Assembly: GCF_009372235.1 (NCBI RefSeq)
Contig: NZ_ML762921.1
Coordinates: 124,001 to 188,000, forward strand
Direction: 5' to 3'
Origin: Dickeya oryzae
GTDB lineage: Bacteria > Pseudomonadota > Gammaproteobacteria > Enterobacterales > Enterobacteriaceae
Length of the DNA: 64,000 nucleotides
Part shown: positions 49,309-58,026 of the stretch, in pieces
Position numbering within the stretch: position 1 is the first letter of the stretch
Layout of the letters: every line of letters begins with the position of its first letter
Program-made: the position numbers and the translations under genes
Notes under the pieces: generated by a model
Seen by the model: the letters and a program-made list of their open reading frames with translations, nothing else
The model's database searches: none
Told to the model about the DNA's origin: nothing

Positions 49309-49938
49309 TTACACCAAATGTTCAGAGCTCACGGTTCGCACACCCGCAACGGGGTTCAACGCGGCTTCCAGTAACGCATCGGCAATCCGCTGTGCAGGGT
49401 TAATGTGCAAAGCCCGTGGCAGCACCGGATGCAATACACGCAATACCTGTTGTGCCGCCCATTCACCGGGCCGCCGTGCGTGTCGCTCGCCACCAATCAG
49501 CCCTGGGCGCACCAGCGTCAGTGAGGTAAAACCCACCCCGGCCAGATCGCGCTCCACGTCACCTTTCACCCGGTTGTAGAAAAACCGCGACGTAACGCTC
49601 GCCCCTCTGGCTGAATTCAGCACGTAGGTTGGCGTGCCGTGGTGCTTAGCCAGACGTGCAACCGCCAGTGGGTAGTCATGATCAACCCGGTAGAACGCCG
49701 CCTGGCTCCCTGCCGTTTTAATGGTGGTGCCCAGCGTGCAGATCACGGCATCGGCCTGCCACCAGTCGGCATCTTGCGGCAAGTGTTCAAAGCTCACCTG
49801 CGGTGCCAGCAGTTTGTCGTGAGCGGGTAATTCACGCCGTACCGGTGCCGTCACCTGCGTAATACGCGACTCTGCCAGTGCCTTTAATAGCACCTGATGG
49901 CCGACCAACCCGGTTGCGCCGACAAGTAGTAGTTTCAT
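49309..49938 (-). CDS. NAD(P)-binding Rossmann-fold protein (NmrA/HTATIP2-like)
   Basis: Short-chain dehydrogenase-like protein of 209 aa with the N-terminal nucleotide motif LLLVGATGLVGHQVL and an interrupted active-site region (YVLNSARGASVTSRFFYNRV, with Tyr and Lys in the order YNRVK). Members act as oxidoreductases or sensors of NAD(P)H. The substrate is unknown. It is divergent from the eCIS cluster and 52 bp upstream of the flavin reductase-like gene, probably one transcript. It marks the left flank of the injection system. Confidence 0.85.
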   Translation of the reverse strand: MKLLLVGATGLVGHQVLLKALAESRITQVTAPVRRELPAHDKLLAPQVSFEHLPQDADWWQADAVICTLGTTIKTAGSQAAFYRVDHDYPLAVARLAKHHGTPTYVLNSARGASVTSRFFYNRVKGDVERDLAGVGFTSLTLVRPGLIGGERHARRPGEWAAQQVLRVLHPVLPRALHINPAQRIADALLEAALNPVAGVRTVSSEHLV

Positions 49939-50215
49939 GCATATCTCCCTGTTTAGCTGTGTCCATTTTCCGTTATGGCACAGCAGCGAAGGACTTCATT
50001 GTACTCGCATCACTTTACCTGAGTATTCCGTAGTACTGACCACGTTTACTCCCGATTTTTAGGTACTCTTTATGGGGAAAACGTGATGGGGATATCGACG
50101 CCAACGGGAACTTTTTCTGATTGCCTGACGTACGCAATTACAGATCACTATTCAACATAGTTTATCCAATCGCAATCGCTAAAAAATAAGGCGGATAATT
50201 AATAAAGGAACCCCC

Positions 50216-50797
50216 ATGATCCACGCCTCTATCCATTACCTGACCCGGCAATTAAATCAATATCTAAAAAATAGCCTGAACCTGCATGATGACGTTGTGG
50301 TTATTGCGAACCCGGCTGATGACGACGGTAAGATGTTTCCACTCACGAGAAATAAACTGGTGGTGTTTTTATCGAATATTGAAAAAGAAACCATGACGTA
50401 TCGGAATAATGCCGCTAATCCTGGGAATCGTTTTGCTGTGAGTACGCCGCCGTTATTTGTACGAATTTCGCTGGTGGTGGCGGCAAATTTTAGCGGTGCA
50501 CAATACGCGGAAGGATTACAAATGATCGCCCATGCGATGGCGTTCTTTCATAAAAATTCCCTGCTTAACCGTTATAACGCCCCAGATATGGACGAGGCAA
50601 TTGAGCAACTATTACTGGAAATGGACAGCCTGCCGCATCACGAACTTAGCACGATGTGGACGATGTTAGGCAGCCGTTATTTACCGTCTGCGGTATACCG
50701 TGTGCGGGTGAAAATTGCCGATAGCCAGGCGATTCAGTCGCAGACCGAAAGTGTCAGACAATTGCCTGCCACCGTGACTAAGGGCACAACGTCATGA
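50216..50797 (+). CDS. eCIS tube/sheath terminator cap, DUF4255 (Afp16/Pvc16-like)
   Basis: Protein of 193 aa with the DUF4255 pattern: MIHASIHYLTRQLNQYLKNS, VVIANPADDDG, LVVFLSNIEKE and TPPLFVRISLVVAANF. In Afp and PVC particles this family caps the distal end of the tube and sets length, and the gene is the last of the cluster (afp16). Here it is the first, behind a 277-bp divergent promoter region with AAGGAAC before the ATG. Its stop overlaps the next start (ATGA), so the unknown downstream protein is translationally coupled to it. Confidence 0.85.
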   Translation: MIHASIHYLTRQLNQYLKNSLNLHDDVVVIANPADDDGKMFPLTRNKLVVFLSNIEKETMTYRNNAANPGNRFAVSTPPLFVRISLVVAANFSGAQYAEGLQMIAHAMAFFHKNSLLNRYNAPDMDEAIEQLLLEMDSLPHHELSTMWTMLGSRYLPSAVYRVRVKIADSQAIQSQTESVRQLPATVTKGTTS

Positions 50798-51603
50798 GCG
50801 ATTACGACGCGTTATTTCAATTGCGTATCGAACATGAATTTTTTACCGGCTGTACCAGCCTGCCGTTTTATGGCGAATGGCTGCCGGGTAGCCAACAGGC
50901 AGCGACAAGCATCGGGCTGTTGACCAAACCGCAGGCTGACGGGGTACTGGTGTTGGCGGATAGAACCCATCCCGCCCTTCAGGCGGTGGAACACGTCACG
51001 CTGCGGTGGTGGTTTGGCAGCCGGGAGCCGAATTCTTTCAGCTATACGGACATCAGTGCGACCGACACCAGCGGGCTGCTGGAATCGAAGACGCCGTACT
51101 TTGGTTACACACTGAACGGCGCAGAACCCGGCGAGGTGCGTCTGGAAATGCGCAGCGACACGCCATCAGAGGCATCGAACAGTTTGCCCTCAGCCAAAGG
51201 GCGAATCTGGCAGGTTGATATTGAGATCAATGCAACGGCGATAACGGCATTTCTCCACCGGCGAACAGCACCGGTCTTTATTATGCCGTTTCGCTGCCAA
51301 CGGCGGTGCTGGAAATATCTGTTCACCGCGCCGTATGTTAATACGAATACGCGTATTCGGGATAAGCGCCAGAATAATCAGTTTGATTATCTGGGGGAAG
51401 AAATACTGGCTAATGGTCAACGGGCACAGGCGTTTATTTCCCGTGAGCCATTAAAAATACAAAAAAAGTCAGACTATTATTTTCAGCTTTATCAGGACAA
51501 CACCGTATTGATTGAACGATTACCGGTCGCCATGCCACAGCATCAATGTCGATTTCAAACGGATAAGTCATTCGATGTTGTCTCGGAAATCATTGTTAAC
51601 TGA
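50794..51603 (+). CDS. eCIS-associated protein of unknown function, with compensated frameshift
   Basis: Protein of 269 aa that I cannot assign to a named family. It starts MSDYDALFQLRIEHEFFTG and looks like a beta-rich structural protein. Residues about 147-174 (ATAITAFLHRRTAPVF...CQRRCWK) are unusually rich in Arg and Cys; the alternative frame over 51234-51314 instead reads ISPPANSTGLYYAVSLPTAV, much more protein-like. The frame seems to be lost near 51232 and regained near 51315. The last third (YLFTAPYVNTNTRIRDKRQ, FISREPLKIQ) looks normal. It lies between the cap and sheath genes and so is probably a particle or assembly component. Confidence 0.75.
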   Translation: MSDYDALFQLRIEHEFFTGCTSLPFYGEWLPGSQQAATSIGLLTKPQADGVLVLADRTHPALQAVEHVTLRWWFGSREPNSFSYTDISATDTSGLLESKTPYFGYTLNGAEPGEVRLEMRSDTPSEASNSLPSAKGRIWQVDIEINATAITAFLHRRTAPVFIMPFRCQRRCWKYLFTAPYVNTNTRIRDKRQNNQFDYLGEEILANGQRAQAFISREPLKIQKKSDYYFQLYQDNTVLIERLPVAMPQHQCRFQTDKSFDVVSEIIVN

Positions 51604-51741
51604 CATAACGATAAAGACAGGGCAATAAAAAAATAACGCAATAAAAAATAGCGATACCGCCATACCGGCGCAGGTACCTTTTATTCTCGGCATCGAAAGG
51701 GCGCGGGGTGGTTATCTCTCTCAATCAGAAGGAATCACACT

Positions 51742-53295
51742 ATGGGCGTGATGAAAACCCCAGGCGTTTATATTGTTGAAAAGAACGCTTTCCCCAATTC
51801 CGTTGTTGAAGTCGCGACGGCGGTACCGGCCTTTATTGGTTATACCGAAAAGGCGGAAAATGGCGGCGTATCTCTGCGTAATAAAGCGTGGCGAATTACC
51901 TCGATGTCGGATTTTCGCCATTATTTTGGCGGCGCGCCGCTGCATAAATTCGATATCGTCGAAAAAACCGATCAAGTACCGGGCGATGCCGCTTTCAGTC
52001 AGGCCGGTAAGGCCTATACCCTGACCCTGGCGAATACCCGCTACCTGCTGTACTACAGCATGCTGTTCTTTTTCCAGAATGGCGGTGGCCCCTGCTACAT
52101 CATCTCGGTGGGGAGCTATCAAGACGCCATTGATGCTGATGCACTGAAAAACGGCATCACACCGCTGCTCAAAGAGCCGGAACCCACCATGGTGCTGACC
52201 CCGGAAGCGGTATGCCTGAAAGAAGACGACTGCATCAACGTGCAGCAGACCGTGCTGGCCCACTGCGGCGGTACCATGAAAAACCGCATCGCCATTCTTG
52301 ATGTCTGGGAAGGGCATAAAGACCGACAGGACCCGAGCGGCGACTGTATCGCCAACTTCCGCTCCAAACTGGGCATCAACTACCTGGATTACGCCACCGC
52401 GTACTACCCGTGGCTGAACACCTCAATCATTCAGGACAGCGACATCAGTTTCGCCAACGTCAACAACCCGGACATTCTGATTACCGTGTTGAACGCGGAA
52501 ATCGCCTCCGCATTCAAAGAACTGGACGCACTGAGCGCTGAGCAGTTAAACAGCGGCGGCAACAAGCTCAAAGCGGCCAAAAAGCAACAGATGCTGGACG
52601 AAGTCGCCAAACTGACGGTGGAACAAAGCGAGGCAGAAAAAACCTTGCTGCACAAAATCCTGTTCTCTATCAGCCCCATTTACAAAAGTGTGCTGGAAAA
52701 CATCCGGCGTCAGCAAAACCTGCTGCCACCCGCTGCGTCAATGGCGGGGATCTACACCATGGTGGATAACGCCCGTGGCGTGTGGAAAGCCCCGGCCAAC
52801 GTCAGCCTGAACGCGGTGGTGTCACCCAGCGTGAATATCAGCGCCGACGAGCAGGAAGACCTGAACGTCACCACCCAAGGGAAATCGATCAACGCGCTGC
52901 GTACCTTCACCGGCGAAGGCACGCTGGTGTGGGGCGCGCGCACGCTGGACGGCAACAGCCTCGACTGGCGCTACGTCAATGTGCGCCGGACCATGATCAT
53001 GCTGGAGGAGTCTATCAAACAGGCAGCCAAAGCCTACGTGTTCGAACCTAACACCGCCAATACCTGGGTTTCGATGGAAAGCATGATTGAAAACTTTCTG
53101 TTCGGCATCTGGAAGCGCGGCGGGCTGGCGGGAGCCTCACCGGAAGACGCCTACAGCGTGGATGTCGGTCTTGGCAAGACCATGACGCCGCAGGACATTT
53201 TGGAAGGGATCCTGCGTATCACCGTGCTGGTAGCCATCAGCCGTCCGGCTGAGTTTATCGAAATCACCTTCCAGCAGCAGATGCAGAAATCCTGA
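51742..53295 (+). CDS. Contractile sheath protein (Afp2-4 / phage tail sheath family)
   Basis: Sheath subunit of 517 aa. The start MKTPGVYIVEKNAFPNSVVE and VPAFIGYTEKA are typical of tail sheath proteins, as are NGGGPCYIISVG, FTGEGTLVWGARTLDGNSLD and the C-terminal WRYVNVRRTMIMLEESIKQA with FEPNTANTW. Residues about 240-340 form an inserted helical domain. It polymerises around the tube and contracts on firing. Only one sheath gene is visible, whereas Afp and PVC clusters have three. AGAAGGA lies upstream of the start at 51742; MKTPG at residue 4 is an alternative start. Confidence 0.95.
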   Translation: MGVMKTPGVYIVEKNAFPNSVVEVATAVPAFIGYTEKAENGGVSLRNKAWRITSMSDFRHYFGGAPLHKFDIVEKTDQVPGDAAFSQAGKAYTLTLANTRYLLYYSMLFFFQNGGGPCYIISVGSYQDAIDADALKNGITPLLKEPEPTMVLTPEAVCLKEDDCINVQQTVLAHCGGTMKNRIAILDVWEGHKDRQDPSGDCIANFRSKLGINYLDYATAYYPWLNTSIIQDSDISFANVNNPDILITVLNAEIASAFKELDALSAEQLNSGGNKLKAAKKQQMLDEVAKLTVEQSEAEKTLLHKILFSISPIYKSVLENIRRQQNLLPPAASMAGIYTMVDNARGVWKAPANVSLNAVVSPSVNISADEQEDLNVTTQGKSINALRTFTGEGTLVWGARTLDGNSLDWRYVNVRRTMIMLEESIKQAAKAYVFEPNTANTWVSMESMIENFLFGIWKRGGLAGASPEDAYSVDVGLGKTMTPQDILEGILRITVLVAISRPAEFIEITFQQQMQKS

Positions 53296-53324
53296 CGCTG
53301 ACGGTATGACGTTTTAGCGACTGT

Positions 53325-53375
53325 AGGTTTTTGACGACCACAGGTTTTTGACGACCACAGGTTTTTGACGACCAC
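53325..53375. repeat. 17-bp tandem repeat before the tube gene
   Basis: AGGTTTTTGACGACCAC occurs three times in perfect tandem with partial units on both sides, between the sheath stop and the tube ribosome binding site. It lies in untranslated spacer. Confidence 0.9.
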
Positions 53376-53407
53376 AGGTTTTATCACCCTCTTCAAGGAG
53401 AACACCC

Positions 53408-53878
53408 ATGGCAGATGACGGTTCCGCTCAGTCAAGCACCGTATGGCCGATGCCCAAATTTCACTTTGAAGTGAAGTGGGACGGCGGCGCGGGCGCCAGC
53501 ATGGTGGCGTCGTTTCAGGAAATTACCGGCCTGGATATCGAAGCCCAGATTATTGAATACCGCGCGGGCAACAGCCCGGTATTTTCCACCATCAAAATGC
53601 CCGGAATTATCAAGTCCGGCAATGTGACGCTGAAAAAAGGCATTTTCGTCAAAGATAACAACTTTTACGACTGGTTCTCGAAAATCAAGATGAACACCAT
53701 TGCCCGCACCGCCGTCACCATCAATCTGCTCGATGAAAGCGGCAGCCCGGCCATGACGTGGAAGCTCAAAAACGCCTGGCCGACCAAAATCAGCGGGACG
53801 GATTTGAAATCAGACGGCAATGAAGTGGCGGTTGAAACCATCGAACTGGCGCACGAAGGGCTGGAAGTCGCGGTGTAA
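53408..53878 (+). CDS. Inner tube protein 1 (gp19/Hcp-like, Afp1/5 family)
   Basis: Tube subunit of 156 aa: WPMPKFHFEVKWDG at the N-terminus, FQEITGLDIEAQIIEYRAGN, MPGIIKSGNVTLKKGIFVKD and a C-terminal EVAVETIELAHEGLEV, the T4 gp19-like phage tube pattern of eCIS. Hexameric rings stack into the tube that carries cargo. CAAGGAG lies before the ATG. Being directly after the sheath gene it is probably the main tube protein. Confidence 0.93.
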   Translation: MADDGSAQSSTVWPMPKFHFEVKWDGGAGASMVASFQEITGLDIEAQIIEYRAGNSPVFSTIKMPGIIKSGNVTLKKGIFVKDNNFYDWFSKIKMNTIARTAVTINLLDESGSPAMTWKLKNAWPTKISGTDLKSDGNEVAVETIELAHEGLEVAV

Positions 53879-53977
53879 TCGCCGGTTCACGGCGTGAGAA
53901 CGGTCAATGCAGCGGATTAGCGCTGCATTGACCCGGTCATCAGGCTCATCTGGCGTAGCCACTAACCAGACCCGGTA

Positions 53978-54442
53978 ATGCTGATGCAAAAACCATCATC
54001 CAGCAGTGAATGGCCGCTACCCGCGTTTTATTTCAGCGTGAACATCGAAAACAGCGGCGACGATCAGGCCTTTCAGGAAGTGTCCGGTATTGAGACACGT
54101 ATTGAAACCGAACCCTTCCGCGAGGGCGGCAATAACAACCTGTATCACCTGCCGGTGGCGGTGAAACACGGGCCGCTCACGCTGCGCCGGGGCCTCGGTT
54201 CGGCCAGTTCGCCGCTGGTGCGCTGGTGTAAGCGTTGCTTTGAAGGGCAATTGAATGGCCCGCTGGAAACCAAAGAGGTCAGCGTCAGCCTGCTGAACGA
54301 ACAGGGCGACCCGTTGCGGGTGTGGCTGTTTTATAACGTCTACCCCATCAGTTGGCGGGTCGATCGTTTCCACGCCACCGGTAATGAGGTGGCGATTGAA
54401 GAGATTGTGCTGTGTTTTAGTCGTTCGACACGCAAGCAGTAA
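53978..54442 (+). CDS. Inner tube protein 2 (gp19-like, tube initiator)
   Basis: Paralogue of 154 aa with the same pattern (EWPLPAFYFSVNI, FQEVSGIETRIETEPFREGG, VKHGPLTLRRGL, NEVAIEEIVLCFSRS) but divergent sequence. Afp/PVC particles use a second tube protein (Afp5-like) at the base to join the tube to the hub, and the position before the LysM and spike genes suits that. The ribosome binding site is weak; starts at 53978 or 53984 are both possible. Confidence 0.9.
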   Translation: MLMQKPSSSSEWPLPAFYFSVNIENSGDDQAFQEVSGIETRIETEPFREGGNNNLYHLPVAVKHGPLTLRRGLGSASSPLVRWCKRCFEGQLNGPLETKEVSVSLLNEQGDPLRVWLFYNVYPISWRVDRFHATGNEVAIEEIVLCFSRSTRKQ

Positions 54443-54462
54443 CCGCAGAAGGAGACACCATC

Positions 54463-54663
54463 ATGGCAATAGAAGTGCGACAACTGACGATTTACTCACG
54501 GGTTATCCAGCCGAATGACCCGGATGCTGCGCGGCAGGACACGGGCAGCCTCGACAGCGACACAGACAGCACGACGGACAACCGTGGGCAGGATGCCTCA
54601 CACAGCGCACCCGCAGGCACGCAGGTACTGCATCACCTGAACAGCGGGCCGCGGGAACGCTAA
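54463..54663 (+). CDS. Small eCIS protein, DUF5908-like (Afp6 position)
   Basis: Protein of 66 aa starting MAIEVRQLTIYSRV, the short beta-strand signature of the DUF5908 proteins found in eCIS clusters, followed by an Asp/Ser/Thr-rich, probably disordered tail. AAGGAGA lies upstream, and the gene fits snugly between the second tube gene and the LysM gene. Its role in the particle is not known to me. Confidence 0.75.
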   Translation: MAIEVRQLTIYSRVIQPNDPDAARQDTGSLDSDTDSTTDNRGQDASHSAPAGTQVLHHLNSGPRER

Positions 54664-54677
54664 CCGGAGGCGCTATC

Positions 54678-55325
54678 ATGCAGAAGCTGACTATCCGCAC
54701 CCTCGATAAAAAGCAGCAGTTTGACGTGATGCTCAACCCTGCCAGCCTCCGTCACGAGCACGGCATTAACTACACCAACCGGGCGGTGGCGGGCAACCGG
54801 ACACTCGGCAGCCTGGCACCGCGGCTTGATTTTGCCAGCTACCAAAGCGAGAGCCTCAGTTTCGAGTTGATGATTGACGGCACCGGCGTGGTCGAGCAGC
54901 CGCAAAAGCCCGATGTCGCCAGTCAGGTCACTCAGTTGAAAAACGTGGTGTATCGCTATGTCGGCGAGAAGCACGAACCCAGCGTGGTGGTACTGACCTG
55001 GGGCACCCTGTCGTTCAAAGGACGCCTTACCCGTCTTGATATTCGCTACTCGTTATTCGACGCCGCCGGTGCGCCACTGCGCGCCACCCTCGGGTTACGT
55101 TTCGACAACTATCTGGACAGCAGCGAGCAGGCGTTGCGGGCCAATCGCTCCTCACCGGACCTCACCCACAGTGTGGTGGTGAAACAAGGCGATACCCTGG
55201 CGCAACTCTGCCATGACATTTATCAGGACAGTGCCTATTGCGTGGCAGTCGCCCGTTACAACAACCTGAATAGCGTGATGCACATTGCACCGGGCACACG
55301 TCTGTATTTTCCCCCACTGGCCTGA
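54678..55325 (+). CDS. LysM-containing hub/baseplate protein (Afp7-like)
   Basis: Protein of 215 aa. The N-terminal domain (LTIRTLDKKQQFDVMLNPAS) is the gp53/gp19-linker-like part of eCIS hub proteins; residues about 165-213 form a LysM module (VVKQGDTLAQLCHDIYQDSA ... VARYNNLNSVMHIAPGTRLY). In Afp and PVC this protein locks the tube base to the spike. GGAGG lies upstream. Confidence 0.9.
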   Translation: MQKLTIRTLDKKQQFDVMLNPASLRHEHGINYTNRAVAGNRTLGSLAPRLDFASYQSESLSFELMIDGTGVVEQPQKPDVASQVTQLKNVVYRYVGEKHEPSVVVLTWGTLSFKGRLTRLDIRYSLFDAAGAPLRATLGLRFDNYLDSSEQALRANRSSPDLTHSVVVKQGDTLAQLCHDIYQDSAYCVAVARYNNLNSVMHIAPGTRLYFPPLA

Positions 55326-55337
55326 CGGAATCACGAT

Positions 55338-57128
55338 ATGGCGGACTCCCCGGCAACACACCATGACGGCGTGGTGACCTACACCATCAAGAGCAACGGC
55401 ACCGAGATCGGTAACGCTATCCAGGTGTTATCCCTCCATGTCTGTAAACGGGTGAATCATGTCGCCCGCGCCGAGCTGGTGATTGAGGATGGCGACATGC
55501 CGCAAAACCGTTTTCCGCTCAGTAGCGGCTCGCTGTTCAAACCGGGCAACGCGCTGACTATCGCCGCCGGTTACGCCAGTCAGGAACAGGTGTTGTTCGA
55601 GGGGATCATCATTCGCCACGGCATCCGCCTCGGTGGTGCGGGTCATTCACGGCTGATCATCGAATGCCGGGACAGCGCTATCGGCATGACGGTCGCGCGC
55701 CGCAACAACAACTATCTCAAGAAGAAAGACAGCGACATCTTACGCCAGTTGATCGGCGGCTGCGCCGGGCTTACCGCCCGTGTCGACACCACAACCACCC
55801 AGCACGACGAGCTGGTGCAGTTCAACTGCACCGACTGGGATTTTTTGCTGACCCGAGCGGAAGCCAACGGGCTGGTGGTCTGCAACGACGACAATACGGT
55901 AGCGGTCACCGCGCCCTGTCTGAGCGCGTCACCGGTGTTGACCCTCACCTACGGTGACGACCTGATGTCGCTGACCGCCGACATCGACGCCCGTTATCAG
56001 TTCACCTCGGTCACCGGCGTTGGCTGGGATATCAAAAACCAGCAACCGATACAGGAAAACGCCGCCGCGCAGTCCGTCAGCCAGCAAGGCAACCTCAGCG
56101 CCGATGAGCTGGCCCGCGTACTGGGGCTGCCCGCATTCCGGCTGCAAAGCGCCACGCCGCTGCCAGCCAGCGCCCTGCGGGACTGGGCGAGCGGCCAGCA
56201 GGTAAAATCCGCCCTCTCCCGCCTGCGCGGCACCCTGACCTGTCAGGGCTGCGCCCGCGCACGCATCAACACGCTGATTGAGCTGGCTGGTGTCGGCGCG
56301 CGTTTTAACGGCCACCTCTATGTCAGCGGCGTTCGCCACCATATTCAGGATGGGCAGTGGCTGACCCACATCGATTTCGGTATGCCGCCGGTCTGGTCAG
56401 CCGAACACCGGGACCTCACGCCGCCGCCTGCCGCGGGTCTGCTGCCGGGCGTGGATGGCTTGCAGATAGGTATCGTCAAAAAGCTCGACGGCGACCCACA
56501 ACAGCAGCATCGCGTTCAGGTGTCGCTACCGGTGACGCAGGCGGAAAACGACGGCCTGTGGGCGCGGCTGGCCAGTTATTACGCCTCATCCGGCATCGGG
56601 GCGCAGTTTATGCCGGAGGTGGGCGACGAGGTGATACTGGGTTACTTCAACAATAACCCGTCCGACCCGGTGATCCTCGGCAGCCTGTATAGCAGCAAGA
56701 ACCCACCACCGGTCACACCCGAAGCCAAAAACACCCTCAAAACGCTGATGACCCGCAGCCAGTTAACGTTGCAGTTCAACGAAGAGGACAAGTCCATCAC
56801 CCTGACGACCCCCGACGGCAATCAGGTGATGTTGAGCGACAAAGGCAAAACGGTGACGTTACAGGACCAGAACGGCAACAGCGTCACGCTGGATGCGTCT
56901 GGCATCACGCTCGACAGCCCGAAGAACATCACCCTCAGCGCCAAAGGGAAAATCGAACTCAGCGCCGGGCGCACCGTGGATATCAGCGCCAAAGCCGACG
57001 TCACCGCCGAGGGGATGAACGTCAACCTGTCGGCCAAAACCGGCCTCACCGCCAAAGGCAACGCCACCGCCGAACTGTCGGCCTCCGGCCAAACCACCGT
57101 GAAAGGCGGCATCGTGATGATCAATTAA
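55338..57128 (+). CDS. VgrG-like spike protein (Afp8-like)
   Basis: Spike trimer subunit of 596 aa. The gp27-like hub covers about residues 1-360; then an OB-fold gp5 region with GLWARLASYYASSGIGAQFM, PEVGDEVILGYFNN and DPVILGSLYSSKNPPP (about 405-460); the C-terminus is a repetitive beta-prism with VTLQDQNGNSVTLDASGITL and IELSAGRTVDISAK. It carries the PAAR tip made by the next gene. No extra effector domain is fused to its end. It starts 12 bp after the LysM gene. Confidence 0.94.
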   Translation: MADSPATHHDGVVTYTIKSNGTEIGNAIQVLSLHVCKRVNHVARAELVIEDGDMPQNRFPLSSGSLFKPGNALTIAAGYASQEQVLFEGIIIRHGIRLGGAGHSRLIIECRDSAIGMTVARRNNNYLKKKDSDILRQLIGGCAGLTARVDTTTTQHDELVQFNCTDWDFLLTRAEANGLVVCNDDNTVAVTAPCLSASPVLTLTYGDDLMSLTADIDARYQFTSVTGVGWDIKNQQPIQENAAAQSVSQQGNLSADELARVLGLPAFRLQSATPLPASALRDWASGQQVKSALSRLRGTLTCQGCARARINTLIELAGVGARFNGHLYVSGVRHHIQDGQWLTHIDFGMPPVWSAEHRDLTPPPAAGLLPGVDGLQIGIVKKLDGDPQQQHRVQVSLPVTQAENDGLWARLASYYASSGIGAQFMPEVGDEVILGYFNNNPSDPVILGSLYSSKNPPPVTPEAKNTLKTLMTRSQLTLQFNEEDKSITLTTPDGNQVMLSDKGKTVTLQDQNGNSVTLDASGITLDSPKNITLSAKGKIELSAGRTVDISAKADVTAEGMNVNLSAKTGLTAKGNATAELSASGQTTVKGGIVMIN

Positions 57129-57241
57129 CGTTGACTGACTGAGGGCGGTGGCGCACACCTCAGCACCGTTTTAACGCCAGACGGGTACAGCACACAACGA
57201 GACAACGTTGTTGGTTATCAACAAAAAATTAAAGGAGATTT

Positions 57242-57541
57242 ATGCCGCCTGCTGCTCGCCTGACTGACTTACACGCTTGCCCGATGGTGACGCCGGGGTT
57301 GCCGCCGATTCCCCATGTCGGCGGGCCGGTTATCGGCCCCGGCGTACCGACGGTGCTGATTGGCAAACTGCCAGCGGCGGTGTTGGGGGATAACTGCGTC
57401 TGCGTCGGGCCACCGGACGCCATCGTAAAAGGCTCCGCCACGGTGTTGATCGGCGGGAAACCGGCGGCGCGCCTCGGTGATACCACCGCCCACGGCGGCA
57501 ATATCGCGCTGGGCGATTTTACTGTGTTGATAGGAGGATAA
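57242..57541 (+). CDS. PAAR-repeat tip protein (Afp10-like)
   Basis: Cone-shaped spike tip of 99 aa: ARLTDLHACPMV, GVPTVLIGKLPAAVLGDNCV, GSATVLIGGKPAARLGDTTA and DFTVLIGG are the PAAR repeats, with His and Cys residues placed to bind a metal. No C-terminal effector extension. AAAGGAG is seven bases before the ATG. A 113-bp spacer separates it from the spike gene. Confidence 0.94.
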   Translation: MPPAARLTDLHACPMVTPGLPPIPHVGGPVIGPGVPTVLIGKLPAAVLGDNCVCVGPPDAIVKGSATVLIGGKPAARLGDTTAHGGNIALGDFTVLIGG

Positions 57542-57543
57542 CC

Positions 57544-57963
57544 GTGAATAACGACAACGCGTTTCTCGGTACCGGCTGGGGGTTTCCGCCGCAGTTTGAT
57601 ACCGCAACCCACAGTATTGGCATGGTCAGCGGCGATGAAGATATCCGGCAAAGCCTGGCGCTGTTGCTCTCCACCCGCCCCGGCGAGCGCATTATGGCTC
57701 CCCGGTACGGTTGCGATATTCAGGGCATGGTGTTTGAAGACCTCACGCTCTCCACCCTGACCGACATGAAAACCCGTATTGAGCAGGCCATCTTGTTTTT
57801 TGAGCCACGGATTCAGCTACAGACGATCACAATCGACAGTAGCCATGCGCCTGACGGCACCTTGCTGATTAACCTCGACTACACGCTGATTGCCACCAAT
57901 ACCCGCAGCAACATGGTGTATCCGTTCTATTTACGGGAAGGCACGTTGACCGCAACCCCCTAA
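57544..57963 (+). CDS. gp25-like baseplate wedge protein (Afp9-like)
   Basis: Baseplate subunit of 139 aa with the GPW/gp25 pattern: FLGTGWGFPPQF, EEDIRQSL-type DEDIRQSLALLLSTRPGERI and the Arg-rich PRYGCDIQGMVFE. It seeds sheath assembly at the baseplate. It starts with GTG two bases after the PAAR stop, with GGAGG in the overlapping end of that gene, so expression is coupled. Confidence 0.93.
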   Translation: MNNDNAFLGTGWGFPPQFDTATHSIGMVSGDEDIRQSLALLLSTRPGERIMAPRYGCDIQGMVFEDLTLSTLTDMKTRIEQAILFFEPRIQLQTITIDSSHAPDGTLLINLDYTLIATNTRSNMVYPFYLREGTLTATP

Positions 57964-58026
57964 CCGGCCCCGGCCGCCGCTCACCTCTGCCCCTGACGGA
58001 CACCCATTAACCAAGGTCGCTGAATC

